Position numbers and translations under genes: made by a program
NCBI GenBank assembly: GCA_948144175.1
Contig: CANXME010002010.1
Span: 1-64,000, forward strand
From: Closterium sp. NIES-65
Lineage: Eukaryota; Streptophyta; Zygnematophyceae; Desmidiales; Closteriaceae
Length of the DNA: 64,000 bases
Direction: 5' to 3'
Shown: positions 53,982 through 64,000 of the stretch, in pieces
Numbering within the stretch: the stretch's first letter is position 1
How the letters are laid out: every line of letters begins with the position of its first letter
Notes under the pieces: model-generated
Told to the model about the DNA's origin: nothing
Databases searched by the model: none
What the model saw: the letters and a program-made list of their open reading frames with translations, nothing else

Positions 53982-56096
53982 CTAGTCTCCACACCATTGT
54001 TTTCACCAGTAGTTGCCTCCTGCACCTGCCTCCATCATCACCCTCTGCAGCTGCCTCCTCTCCCTCCTCCCACACACAAGGAGTCAGGTCCAGCTGCATT
54101 GTGATCTGCTCCATCTGTTGGGACACCCTGGCCTCCGGCTGCTTCTCCCAGCTCCCATACATCATGCCCTTAACAAACTTCACATCCCTGCTGTCAAACA
54201 ACATACTCTTGGATGGTTCCCATAGCAGCCATTCCTTGATCTCAGCAGCCAGCCCCAAATGCACACACCAGATTGCACTTGCCCCCAACTTACTGCGTTA
54301 AAATTTGGGGACGTGGGCAACTGCCATGCAACCGAACACCCTAACCATGTCCACTTGCGGCTTCCTCCTAAGCCACCTCTCCAGCGGCACCCACGAGTCA
54401 TCCCCAACCTTAGTGAGTACCCTGTTCCTAGCGACGGTAACGTGCCGAATAGCATGGGGCCACATCAAGTTGCCCAGCCCAGATTCTATGAGCAGCGCCC
54501 TAGCCGTCTCCAGAATTGCCCGGTTCGCTCATTCTGCTACACCGTTGGACTATGGGGTGTAAGCCGTCGTCAGCCATCTGGATGCCCTGCTTCTTTAGCA
54601 AGGCCGTTATCTCAGCTCAAAGGAACTCACCACCCCGATCTGTTCTAATCCGCTTCACCACACACTCCGCAGCCAATCTTCGCGTAACGTAGAGGATGCG
54701 TGGTCCTTTTGCTTCAGCGGATATGCAAACATAAGCCTATTCCAATCATCTACTATGTTCAGAAAGTACCGCTCCCCCTTGTGCCCCTGAACCGGCAGCG
54801 GCCCCACCAAGTCCATGTGGACCAGCTCCAAGGGCTTCTTGCTCCTGCCAGTCGTACTATTGAAGGGGAAACGGGTAAACTTTGAGAGCAAACAGATTTC
54901 ACAATTCTCATAAGGTGGCTGTCCGTTCAGCTTCAAACCCTTAAGGCTTCATCTTTCTCCAACTGCTTCAACAAGGGCATTGACTTATGCCCCAAACGTC
55001 GGTGTGCCGTTGCCCAATCCGTCTCCCCAGATATGGCCGACACTTTCACACCAACCCCTCCAACGGCGTTGCAATCCCCCTGGGATGCAGACCCCTCTCC
55101 AGCCTGACCCCCACCATGCCACGCCAACGTCGGCAGCTGCCACAGGGATCTGTACACGTCCGTGCTCTCGTGCAGATCCCAAAGCACCCGATTGCCCAGC
55201 TGCCCCTTGTACGTGTGTGCCCTATCCGTGCTAGTGCTTATCTCAGCCTTGCCAAGCTTACGGAGGGAGATGAGGTTGGCCTTTAGGTCAGGAACAAGGA
55301 GAACGTCGTGCAGCACCACCGGCTTGCCATCCGCTCCCTTTAACGTAGCTCGTCCCGCACCAGCCACCATCAGCGCCTGGCTAGAGGAGGAGCACACCTC
55401 GTTGATCGGTGCAGCGCATACGTGGTCCAGCAGGTCATTGCGCGGCGTCATCGTCCAAGCAGCGCCCGTGTCCAACACCCTATAATCCAGGGGGTGCAGC
55501 TCTGCTCGAACCTTGGCAGAGGCGTCTCCTTGCTTCCCCTGCTCTCCAATATGGAAGAACTGGCCCGTGGTGCTCTCCTTCGCGTAGAGGTCGCGCATCT
55601 TGTCCAGTTGCACCGGCTCTCCCTCGCTCAGGCACAACGCGGACAGCTCCCTCTCCAGCATCAACGTTGAAACAACGGAGGTCGGGGCGTGCAGCTCCTT
55701 CAACACGGTCCACGCCTTCTGACTGCACTCAACCTCCGGCTGCAAGTGCACGTCGTGGTGAGACTGGTTCAGCTCCGAACTCTGCGACATCAAATAGTAG
55801 CCAGCTGAGGAGCGCTCGTCCCAATCTTCCTGCAGCGTGGGGTCACTCGGTCTAGGCTCCTCCCCAATTATTTGTATCAGCAATCCAATCTGACGGAAAT
55901 AAAGTTGCATCTTCCAGGCACAATCATCATAACCCTCACTGTTGAACTTCTTGACGGTGAAGTTCTTTAGCACCTCCTTGACCAGCGAGCCCTGGTTTGT
56001 TCGCACTCCCCTTGGTGCTGAAACGTCAGAATCTTGGCTGCCGCTAAGATCTTGGGCTGAAGATTCACCAGCTCCTGTTGAGGTGTTGCCCGTCAT
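53982..56096 (-). pseudogene. truncated gag-protease-integrase pseudogene K
   Basis: Minus strand from ATG at 56,096 (MTGNTSTGAGESS), open for 387 codons. Gag (EGYDDCAWKMQLYF) is joined directly to the protease leader (RDLYAKESTTGQFFHIGE), so the CCHC knuckle is absent. Protease reads LDTGAAWTM. GAG-pre-integrase is broken at 54,951 by loss of one base (CCTTAAGG). The next frame (54,936-54,655) has CEICLLSKFTRFPF and HMDLVGPLP. Integrase is further damaged by the deletion near 54,669 shared with J. Everything beyond the linker is missing. Shared deletions make J and K copies of one parent. Confidence 0.9.
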
Positions 56097-56127
56097 TGCT
56101 ACCTATAACGAGTATCACTATAACGCA

Positions 56128-56139
56128 GCTCTGATACCA
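56128..56139 (-). promoter_or_regulatory. primer-binding site of unit K (tRNA-iMet)
   Basis: TGGTATCAGAGC on the minus strand, 3 nt from the LTR at 56,143. Confidence 0.9.
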
Positions 56140-56142
56140 GCT

Positions 56143-57204
56143 TGTTGGTTTAAGGGCCTAATAAGCTCAAGCAATTAAGACTCAGTCAAGGGTCCTTGGG
56201 TGCCTGGTACAAGACCAGCCCCTATCCTCGGGTCCGAGTTTGCAGAGAGAGGAGTCAAGAATGTCTTAGCCAAAATAACAAGAGTACTTTGAACGTCGCG
56301 CAGCGTATCATGCAGACCGTGGATCGGATTAAGCCAAGAATTTCTTATTTCGAAGATCGCTCCCAAAGCTATAAAATGAACCAAGTTGCCTCGCGAAAAG
56401 TTCTGCCATTACGAAGTTATGGCTCGGATAGCGTTTGCCTAGCCTTGGAGTGCTAGCGTACTAGCGTTGACTCGGGTAGCATTCCGCCGTCGCACCGCGT
56501 AGAAACGAAATTCCAGGAAGGGATGAATATGCTTGAATCAAATTGACTATATCCAGGTATAAACAGAGAAGGAATAAATAGTTCTAGCTAGCAAGGACCT
56601 TGGGAATAAACCTGGGAACAACCAGGGATGATCCCAAATAATTCCAAGCAACAGAACCAACCTGGCTGGACAAATCAGTAGGTGGTAGGTTGGTAAACAA
56701 CCTCTGGTTCTGTTTTTCCAACCTGGGAAAACAACAACCAGGTTCAGGTCCAAAAAAATATAACCTGTTTGATCTTTGCCCAACCAGCCAAATGCTGGTT
56801 CCGCTTGTTTCCCCTGGCCCTGTAGCATGCAGATACAGACAAACAACATCCAACCTTCACCTAAATTGTACCCCTATAGTGCCTGCCCTGCTACACTATA
56901 GTCAACCGAACAAAACAGTACAATTTCGAGTTGGATAGAACTGAATCGCGCAATCAATTGAACCGAACCGCAAAGCTTCCGTCTTGGGTTCCTTTGCGAG
57001 CTCGTCTTTTCTGCTTGTACTGTTCATAGCGCGTACAATGATGTGCCGAAGCGCACAATGCGCGAGTACCTTCAAATGCTTCAAGCAAAAATTGCGAAAG
57101 CAAACAAACACACGAACATTCCATTCACATCCTAATGCATTCGCACATGCATACTCGTACAAACAGACGGCAGGATGTCGTGCAAAGTGAATTTGCACCC
57201 AACA
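56143..57204 (-). repeat. 5' LTR of unit K (1,062 bp)
   Basis: Plus-strand TGTTGGTTTAAGG...TTTGCACCCAACA. It is inserted in the LTR of element L, whose sequence continues at 57,205 with TGTTTTTATGACCCG. Confidence 0.92.
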
Positions 57205-57769
57205 TGTTTTTATGACCCGAACCTGGTTGTTTTTCTAGGTTGAAAAAACAGAACCACAGGTTGTTTACCAGCCTACCAGCTACTGCTTTATCCAGCCAGG
57301 TTGGATTTGTTGCTTAGAATTATTTGGGATCATCCCTGGTTGTTCCGAGGTTGATTCCCAAGGTAGTTGCTAGCTAAAACTCTTTTTTTCCGGGATATAG
57401 TGAAATTGATTCAAGCGAATTCCTTCGTTGCTGAAATTATGTTTCTACGTGGTTCGATGGTGGAATGATATTGAGTCAGCGCTAGTACGCTAGCACTACG
57501 GTGTTAGTTCAACGCTGTCCGAGCCATAACTTCGTGATGGCAGAACTTTTCGCGAGGCAACTTGGTTGATCTTAAAGCTCTTAGAGGGAGCTTCGATAGA
57601 GCAAATTCTCAGCTTAATCGGATTGACGATCTGCACGGGATGCTGCGCAACGTACAAGGTACTTTTGTTATTTGGCTAGGTTATTCTTGACTCCTCTCTC
57701 TACCAACTCAGACTCGAGGATAGGGGCTGGTCTTTATAAGCTGAGTTTACTAGGTCCTTCACACCAACA
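57205..57769 (+). repeat. LTR 3' half of element L (565 bp)
   Basis: It begins mid-LTR at K's insertion point and ends CACACCAACA. A block of about 60 bp is missing around 57,735 (GGTCTTTATAAGC). Confidence 0.87.
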
Positions 57770-57796
57770 AGCCATAGTGATCATCGTTATAGGTAG

Positions 57797-59867
57797 GTAT
57801 AGCGTGCAATACCTTGGCGGGAGCTGGTGAATCTTCAGCCCAAGATCATAGCGGCAGCCAAGATTCCGGTGTTTTGGCGCCAAGGGAGCGCGAACAAGCC
57901 AGGGCTTGCTGATCAAGGAGGTGCTGAAGAATTCCACTGTCGAGAAGTTCGATAGTGAGGGCTATGCTGATTGGGCCTGGAAATTTCAATTTTCTTTTTG
58001 TCATATCGGTCGCTTGAAATGAATGATTGGGTTGGAGCCTAGACCAAGTAACCCCGCGCTGCAGGAAGATTGGGACAAGCGTTCCTCGGCTGGCTACTAC
58101 TAGATGTTGTAGAGTTCGGAGCTGAACCAGCGTCACCATGTTATGCACCTTCATCCAGAGGTTGATTGCAGTCCAAAGGCGTGGACCGTAGTGAAGGAGC
58201 TGCACGCCCCGACCTCCGTCACCGTGACACTCATGATGGAGAGGGAGCTGTCCGCGTTGCGCCTGAGCGAAGGAGAGCCAGTGCAACCTGTTTTGGAAAA
58301 ATGCACGACCTCTACGTGAAGGTGGCGACTGCAGGAATCACCTATTCGGAGCAGACCAAGTGTTTGAAGATGCTATGACTTCTGCTGGAATCATGGTTCA
58401 ATTTACAAGCGGATTGAGCCTGCCGCAGAACCAGAACTTGTGGACGCTTGAGTAGGTTCGGACGAAGATTCTGGAAGAGGACTTCCGTCGCCACCAACTG
58501 AGGGGTGGAGACGATGGCAGCAGTGGCTACGGAATGCAAGGGAGCCGACGTGGCAGAGGACATGGGTTCGGTGGTGCTGGACGTGGTTCAAAGAAGGACG
58601 ACGACTCCAACGACCAACAAGGAGGTACTGGTAGGGGTTGTAGTGCAAAATCTGGACGCAGGGGAAAATCGGGTGCTGGTGGCAAAATGAAAGGGAATTT
58701 CTGGTATTCTGAGGAGGGGCACCACTGGTTTTTGTGCTATAAGAAACCCGATGGATGGACCCCCCAGAATGGTCACTAGGATGGCGGCGCGCGAGGAACC
58801 AGAAAAACGGCACGAACATGGTTGTCGACTGGTCTGACAACAGTACGAAGAGCAACGGCGGTGCGGAGAAAAAGGAGTGCACCTCGGGCTAGTTCTTCCA
58901 TATTGGAGAGCAAGGGGAGCAAGAAGACGCCTCTGTCAAGGTTCGAGCCCAGCTGCACCCCCTGGACTATTGGGTATTGGACACGGCTGCCGCTGGACGA
59001 TGACGCCGCACAAGGACCTGCTGGAAGACATACGCACTGCACCAATCAATGAAGTGTGCTCCATCTCCGGTCACGTGTTGAAGGTGGCTGGTGCGGGACG
59101 AGCTGTGTTTAAGGGAGCAAATGGCAGGCCAGTGGTGGTGCACGACATTATCCTTTTTTTGGATCTCAAGGCCAACCTCATCTCCTTCCGTAAGCTTGCC
59201 AAGGCTGGGGTGAGCACTAGCACTGATGGGGCTCACACGTACAAGGGGCAGCTGGGAAATCGGGTGCTTTGGGATCTGCACGAGAGCAAGGTCGTGTACA
59301 AATCCATATGACAGCTGCCGCCGTTGGCGTGGCATGGTGGGGGGCAGGCTGGAGAGGGGTTTGCATCCCAGGGGGAGTGCAACACCGTTGCAGGGGTTGG
59401 TGTGAAAGTGTCGGCCAGATCTGGGCCGATGCTGTGGGCATGTGGCAATGCTCTTGTTAAAGCAGTTGGAGAAGGATGGAGCCGTTAAGGGTCTGAAGCT
59501 GAACGCCAGCCACTTGATGACAACTGTGAAATCTGCTTGCTATCCAAATTCACCCATTTTCCCTTCCATGGTGTGGCTGGTAGGAGCAAAAAGCCTTTGG
59601 AGATGGTTCACATGGACTTAGTAGGGTCGCTGCCGATGTGGGGGCACAAGGGGGAGAAATATTTCCTAACCATTGTGGATGATTGGAGCAGATTCATATG
59701 GGCGTATCTGCTGAAGCAAAAGGACCACGCCGCCTTCACGATACGGGAAGTTTGGCTGTCATTCGTTGAGAAGCAAGCGGAGTGTGTGGTGAAACGGATT
59801 AGGACAGATCGGGGTGGTGAGTTCCTTCGATCTGTGATGACGGCCTGGCTCAAGAAGCAGGGCATCC
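57797..59867 (+). pseudogene. decayed gag-pol pseudogene of element L
   Basis: The start codon has become ATA. Recognisable pieces in several frames are a Gly/Arg stretch (GMQGSRRGRGHGFGGAGRGS, read as NGMQ/GMQ...), a knuckle altered to FWYSEEGHHWFLC (first and second Cys lost), LKANLISFRKLAKAGVSTST, and integrase LSKFTHFPFHGVAGRSKKPL with HMDLVGSLP and TDRGGEFLRS. Stops are frequent. The sequence leaves the family after GGCATCCAGA near 59,867. Confidence 0.88.
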
Positions 59868-59880
59868 AGATGCAGAATTC

Positions 59881-60169
59881 CACTACTACATCACAAAAAA
59901 CCTTGGTTTTTGAAGGGGGTTCGAAGGGGGGTACAGTTCAGGTATTTTGGTTGGCGAAGTTCCGAAGCCAAAGCGCGACCAATCACGGAATGAAATCGGA
60001 CCGCGTTTGTTTGTCGAAGTCTGGATCGAATCCGCGACTCCGGTATATTGCCGTTTATTTGAAGGGTGCCAAATTTGTTGTGATTTTGTAATAGGTTTTT
60101 TAAGCTTTGACATCTCTAAAATGTGTCTGCTTGAATATATGCTAGCCATTTTATTACAAGATAAACGCA
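59881..60169. repeat. terminal and subterminal region of the CACTA-type transposon
   Basis: CACTACTACA starts the element. Short repeats of GGGGGTTCGAAGGGGGG-type sequence and an AAAAACC/GGTTTTT inverted pair (about 59,895-59,913) follow within 60 bp. No gene is seen apart from the transposase 3' end at 60,170. Confidence 0.6.
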
Positions 60170-63100
60170 TCACATTGGATACTTATTAAGGAGATAGGTA
60201 CTGTCCAGGTGGAATGCCTTCACCATATGGACGTGGCGGAGCAGCGCTTCAATCAGAATCACGGAGTACGCGTACATTCCTGTCGTCCACTTGAGCCGAA
60301 GGCATCTTGTTGCTGTATCCTCTCCGCTTGCATTCCAATATCTAACGTAATCCAGCTCCTCCCTCTCTCCACATATTTTTGTATGGAACAACAGAAGCAA
60401 CCTTGCATACCACTCCTCTCTCCGACCATACCTTACACCCTCCACTTCAACAGAGTACCATGGCCTCTCAAAATATTCAGGGGTCGCTCAAATGAAGTGA
60501 GAAACTCTTGAGAAGCTGGCGTCGTCTGCTGCAGGGATTGCCAGTGATACATAGGCCTGCATAGCAGTTGATGTTAGTCATGTATGATACGAGGCAGCCA
60601 CATGATGGTTGATTGCATAAACTTGCAACTACTTACTCGAATCTTGGTGACGCATCCTGCATAACGCATAAGCGCATCCTTGAGGGCAGCTTGGGCACGA
60701 GGGTGTTGCTTGGTCCAGTTCCTTGCAAACCAGTTGGTGGAGGTGGGTTCTTGTGGTAACTCCACAGGGAGGAAGTATGACTTCTTGATGAGCGTCCGTG
60801 TGTTGGTCTCAATCGCCTGCCAACATATGCTATTGATATTATTACATTCTGCATTCATATCCATGCAATTCAAGCACTAAACAGATTTACCTGCCGCATG
60901 GCGGTGTCCCGGCCACCAGGATCATCCACCGGCACCACATCCGGAATGCGCCTAGCATGGAACTTCATGATCTGCCCATCTACATTGCGCTTGTTGGACC
61001 GACGGTAGATCCTCTTTACCAACGGTCCGTGCAAGTGCTCGAACATGTTGGTCCTGAATTCAGTCACATGACCCGCGCGACGTATGGAGTCAACGTAGTG
61101 CGACATGAGATGTGTTTTCACAAGGCACCAAGAGGATGGCTGCTTTGGAAACGCAGCCTGCAACTGCTCAACGAGCCTGATGGGAGTGGGAGATGGCAAC
61201 ACATGCAATCACAGAGTCTACTTATTCATATGGTTTTCCTATTCCTGATCCTTTCATACCAAAGTTTAGCACCAAACATCCTCACAAGATTGCCTACTAC
61301 AAGAGCACATTTACAGTAGCCAAGCATTCATCCCATGCACGGGGGTTTACATGCGTGGTATTATTACCGAGAGGTCATCTTCTTCAGCTCCCGGAGGGAC
61401 CGCTCAGTGTGCCCCTGAGGTTGGGAGCACAGGATGTACCAGCCAAGATAGGCACGAACGGCATCCATCTGGGGCTGGCGAAGCAGGCCTGCAAAAACAA
61501 ACACCATGACCTGCAAAGAATGTGGATAGCAGCAAAGGGGAGGGTGAGCACAGATGGTGTGAGGAGTTGGGACAAACAATGGCAGCATGAGCAGACTGCT
61601 TGAGGGTTTAGGCTAGGACAAGCAATAGGGAATGGAGGGTTCATACCTGCATGACGGCCCTGTGCTCATAGGCCGTGACACATGCTCCGGTCTCGAAGTA
61701 GGCGCTCTCCGGCAGGGGCATGTGATTCAGGCGCGTGCGGTCGCGAATGAGAGACAGGCGCCTGCCCATACACATCAGTTCAGCGGTGGCAAAAGGGCAG
61801 AAACATGTCAGTAATAGGACAGAACTTATGGTTTGAGTAAATGTGACGAAGAGCAACGAATCCAATCCCCAAAACACTGACCTGTCCATCTGCTTCACAC
61901 GCCGCTTCTTCATCTTGCGCACGACAGCCACAATGTGGCTCATAATGCCCAGGTCCGCCTGGTGCATGATGTCAGGCATCACCACGAGGTAGGGATTACC
62001 CCACGCGGTCCCTGGGACATCCCACTTCCAGAGCACGCACTGGAAATGGGGATGTGGTGGGGAATGGAGGAGAGATGTACGTGAGAGTGGATAGCTAACC
62101 TAAACCACAAGTGGGGTGAGTTCAATGGGGCAGAGCACATCTGGCAGTTCATGACGGGGTGAGCGAGAGCATAGACTACTCATGGGCCGGGGAAACAGGT
62201 CACTGACCTCAACAGGGTAGGTAGAGTAGGCCTTGCATGGGTCAGCCTGGCTAGTTGTCGTCCCAGCCGCCTCGTTAACGATCCATTGCTGCTGTTCAGG
62301 CGTGCGCGGCGTGTTCCGTGCCTTGACAGCACTCAGATGCTCCTGTTGTAGCACGGGGGTGAGGGATGGGATAGAAAAGGTAAGGGTGGTAGCTATGTGG
62401 GTTCTATCAGGCGACCCACAAACGAGAATGTATTTGAATGCGTGCAGATGGCATGTGACCTCACATTTGCAGCATAGCAGATGCTGCACGGCATCCGCGA
62501 TCCGTGCGAGAGTGTGCAACTGATCTTGCCGCTCTCGGGGTAGTCACACACCCAGGCGTACAGCAGGGGCCGCACGGTTTGCCAATCACCGAAAGGGTCC
62601 CTGAGACGGAACCTGCTGCAAGGAACAGGTAGAGGGGCAACAGAAATTCGGGTTACCGCTTTTAGGGAGGAACGGCGAGGGGCAAAGGGCCATGCTACAT
62701 ACAGAGAGGGTTTGCATACCATGCAGGTAGTGAGATGATGTCTTAGCAAGATGCAAACCGAGTACGGACCTGGCGATGCCATCAAGAAGCGGCTGCAGCA
62801 CGGTGATGATGCAACACTGGAAGAGCATCACCTTCTCCACGGCAGACATTGCAGACGGGGGGATAGGAAGGAGGGCAAGTAGTGCGTGCCCGGCTTTCCC
62901 CCATCGCTTGGCCTGGGAGATGTTGGCCAGCGTCATCATGAGCAGTCACGCCTTCTTCCGGCCGTTGTTGCTCATGTGCGTCACATCCGAATATAAGATG
63001 ATCCCCCCCACAACTTCGGACCAACCGAAGTGTTCCTACAGTGCACGACAAAGCGGCAACGGACACACGGTTTAGGGCTCAAGATGCTCTTGACAGATCA

Positions 63101-63526
63101 GTGTAGCGATGGAGGCATGAGGAAGGATTGGGTTTGGGGTGGCAACGTGGTCTTTCCTTACCTGAGCATCGTGTCAGCCGCAGGAGCTCCTGGTTGTGGT
63201 TGATGTTCATCTTCAGGAGGCCCCTTGTTCACGTCGTTGGGAGTTTCGTCAACGTGAGCTTCAGGCACGCGTGGAGGACCGCTCACACTGACGGCGTTGG
63301 ATGCGCTAGACGCTGTAGGTGAACCGGGGGCGGCTGGAGCGTCCGACAGAATGTCGTGGACGAATAGCAGAGCGTGAAGACCGGCGGTCGGTGCAGATTG
63401 CGTCGGCCTTGCCACGGCGGATAGTCCTTGGCAAGGGGTCCGCCGTGACTTATGACCGCCATAAACTTGGGCGTTGGGGAACCATCTGTTGTAGAACTCG
63501 TAGACGACGCCTGGTAAAGAGCCCAT
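60170..63526 (-). pseudogene. intron-split Plavaka-like transposase gene
   Basis: Nine minus-strand blocks with GT/AG borders: 63,035-62,720; 62,614-62,465; 62,342-62,208; 62,039-61,882; 61,761-61,647; 61,510-61,368; 61,176-60,891; 60,816-60,637; 60,556-60,170. Blocks 2-9 join in phase. Family features in order: ILYSDVTHMSNNGRKKAWPL, LYAWVCDYPESGKISC, VVMPDIMHQADLGIMSHIV, MVFVFAGLLRQPQMDAVRAY, WCLVKTHLMSHYVDSIRRAG with FRTNMFEHLHGPLVK, and a C-terminal LKWTTGMYAYSVILIEALLR followed by HVHMVKAFHLDS. This matches the KTH...HY..IR / E.LH / R..N and RRVHL blocks of Plavaka transposases. Breaks: one TGA in block 9 (after SRVSHFI), no phase-consistent join from block 1 to 2, and the N-terminal deletion. 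Upstream (63,526-63,162) starts MGSLPGVVYEFYNRW. The family is best known from fungi; identification is from memory of motifs. Confidence 0.75.
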
Positions 63527-63606
63527 GTGTTACGGATCCGTTGTAGAGTCGAGAAATCGCCTATGAAGCTACTAGCCGTGATCAAGCGTGTGAACTCATT
63601 AAGTAC

Positions 63607-64000
63607 TGTTGGGTGCAAACTCACATTGCACGACATCCTGCCGTCTCTATGTACGAATATGCGTGTGTGAATGCATTTGCGTGTGAATGGTATGTTCGTG
63701 TGTTTGTTTGCTTTTGCAATTTTCGCTTGAAGCATTTGCAGGTACTCGCACAATCTGCGCTTCGGCACAACATTGTACGCGCTATGAACAGTACAAGCAG
63801 AAAGGACGAGCTCGCAAAGGAACCCAAGATGGAAGCTTTGCGGTTCGGCTTACTTGATTGCGCAAATTCAGTTCTATCCAACTCGAAATTGTACTGTTTT
63901 GTTTGGTTGACTATAGTGTAGCAGGGCAGGCACTATAGGGGTACAATTTAGGTGAAGGTTGGATGTTGTTTGTCTGTATCTGCATGCTACAGGGCCAGGG
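63607..64000 (+). repeat. LTR start of the third repeat copy (runs off the window)
   Basis: TGTTGGGTGCAAACTCAC begins after ATTAAGTAC, the same insertion point and first 40 bases as the LTR at 52,894 apart from single differences (CTCTATGTACGAATATG). The sequence continues to the window edge. Confidence 0.9.

Larger units (their letters stand above)
57205..59880 (+). mobile_element. old, highly decayed copia element L, 5' part
   Basis: LTR 3' half (57,205-57,769), then gag-pol with many stops and indels, ending at about 59,868 within integrase. It is interrupted by a DNA transposon whose terminus CACTACTACA starts at 59,881. The primer site has been deleted (CCAACAAGC runs into CATAGTGATC). 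It is the most diverged family copy in the window and hosts both K and the transposon. Confidence 0.88.
59881..63606 (-). mobile_element. CMC/CACTA-type DNA transposon (Plavaka-like), terminus plus transposase
   Basis: The left end is CACTACTACATCAC at 59,881, directly after the integrase sequence of L. CACTA at a terminus is the hallmark of the CMC (CACTA/En-Spm) superfamily. The transposase gene reads toward this end. The opposite terminus is not in the window: a copia LTR starts at 63,607 inside the transposon's 5' part. About 620 nt of the N-terminal coding region are deleted near 63,171 relative to the copy at 51,363-52,893. Confidence 0.72.

Noticed and set aside
60209..60511. Plus-strand frame of 100 codons over the transposase 3' end
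   Set aside because: It is the complement of the better supported minus-strand exon and has no domain.

Overview
The window is a eukaryotic, plant-like (streptophyte) heterochromatic block. I see no cellular housekeeping gene, tRNA, rRNA or CRISPR array. Nearly every base belongs to a transposable element. The lineage call is an inference from Ty1/copia polyproteins primed by initiator-Met tRNA (TGGTATCAGAGC primer sites), roughly balanced base composition and an intron-split DNA transposase. I cannot name the organism.

One Ty1/copia family dominates. A full copy has LTRs of about 1,090 bp (TGTTGG...CCAACA), a tRNA-iMet primer site next to the 5' LTR, one long gag-pol frame (gag with a CCHC knuckle, protease, GAG-pre-integrase, D-D-35-E integrase, RT with YVDD, RNase H) and a GAGGGGGAGTG polypurine tract. 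Copies are nested in both orientations. Left block (1-13,428): A (+) sits in B (-), whose 5' LTR sits in the 3' LTR of C (-). Middle block (13,573-36,195): E (-) is split by D (+) and by F (+). F's RT is split by G (+), with target-site duplication (TSD) GCATG. D carries a solo LTR with TSD CCAAC. F is bracketed by GTTAG/GTTAA.

Centre (36,196-40,258): an unassigned stretch, then a compact 1.6-kb copia derivative with 132-bp LTRs, TSD AAGCT, a protease-only ORF and a GC-rich minisatellite, then a broken Ty3/gypsy-like gag interrupted by another family LTR.

Right block (40,259-64,000): LTR fragment H, element I, and then a tandem duplication. The repeated unit is LTR(+) / truncated gag-pol (-) / LTR(-) / old copia L / CMC-type (Plavaka-like) DNA transposon. 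The best copy is 52,894-63,606 (10.7 kb). A shortened copy lies at 46,657-52,893 and a third begins at 63,607. The DNA transposon begins with CACTACTACA at 59,881 and encodes, on the minus strand, a transposase split into about nine exon-like blocks with GT/AG borders. Eight of these join in phase.

The most informative structures are the exact LTR-to-coding junctions (integrase-made nesting), the primer-site-less deletion shared by C and D in opposite orientations, the patchwork filler DNA between them, the tandem duplication with recombinant LTRs, and the intron-rich Plavaka-like gene. Only A's pol and B's gag-protease-integrase are open as far as the window shows; the other gag-pol copies are broken.
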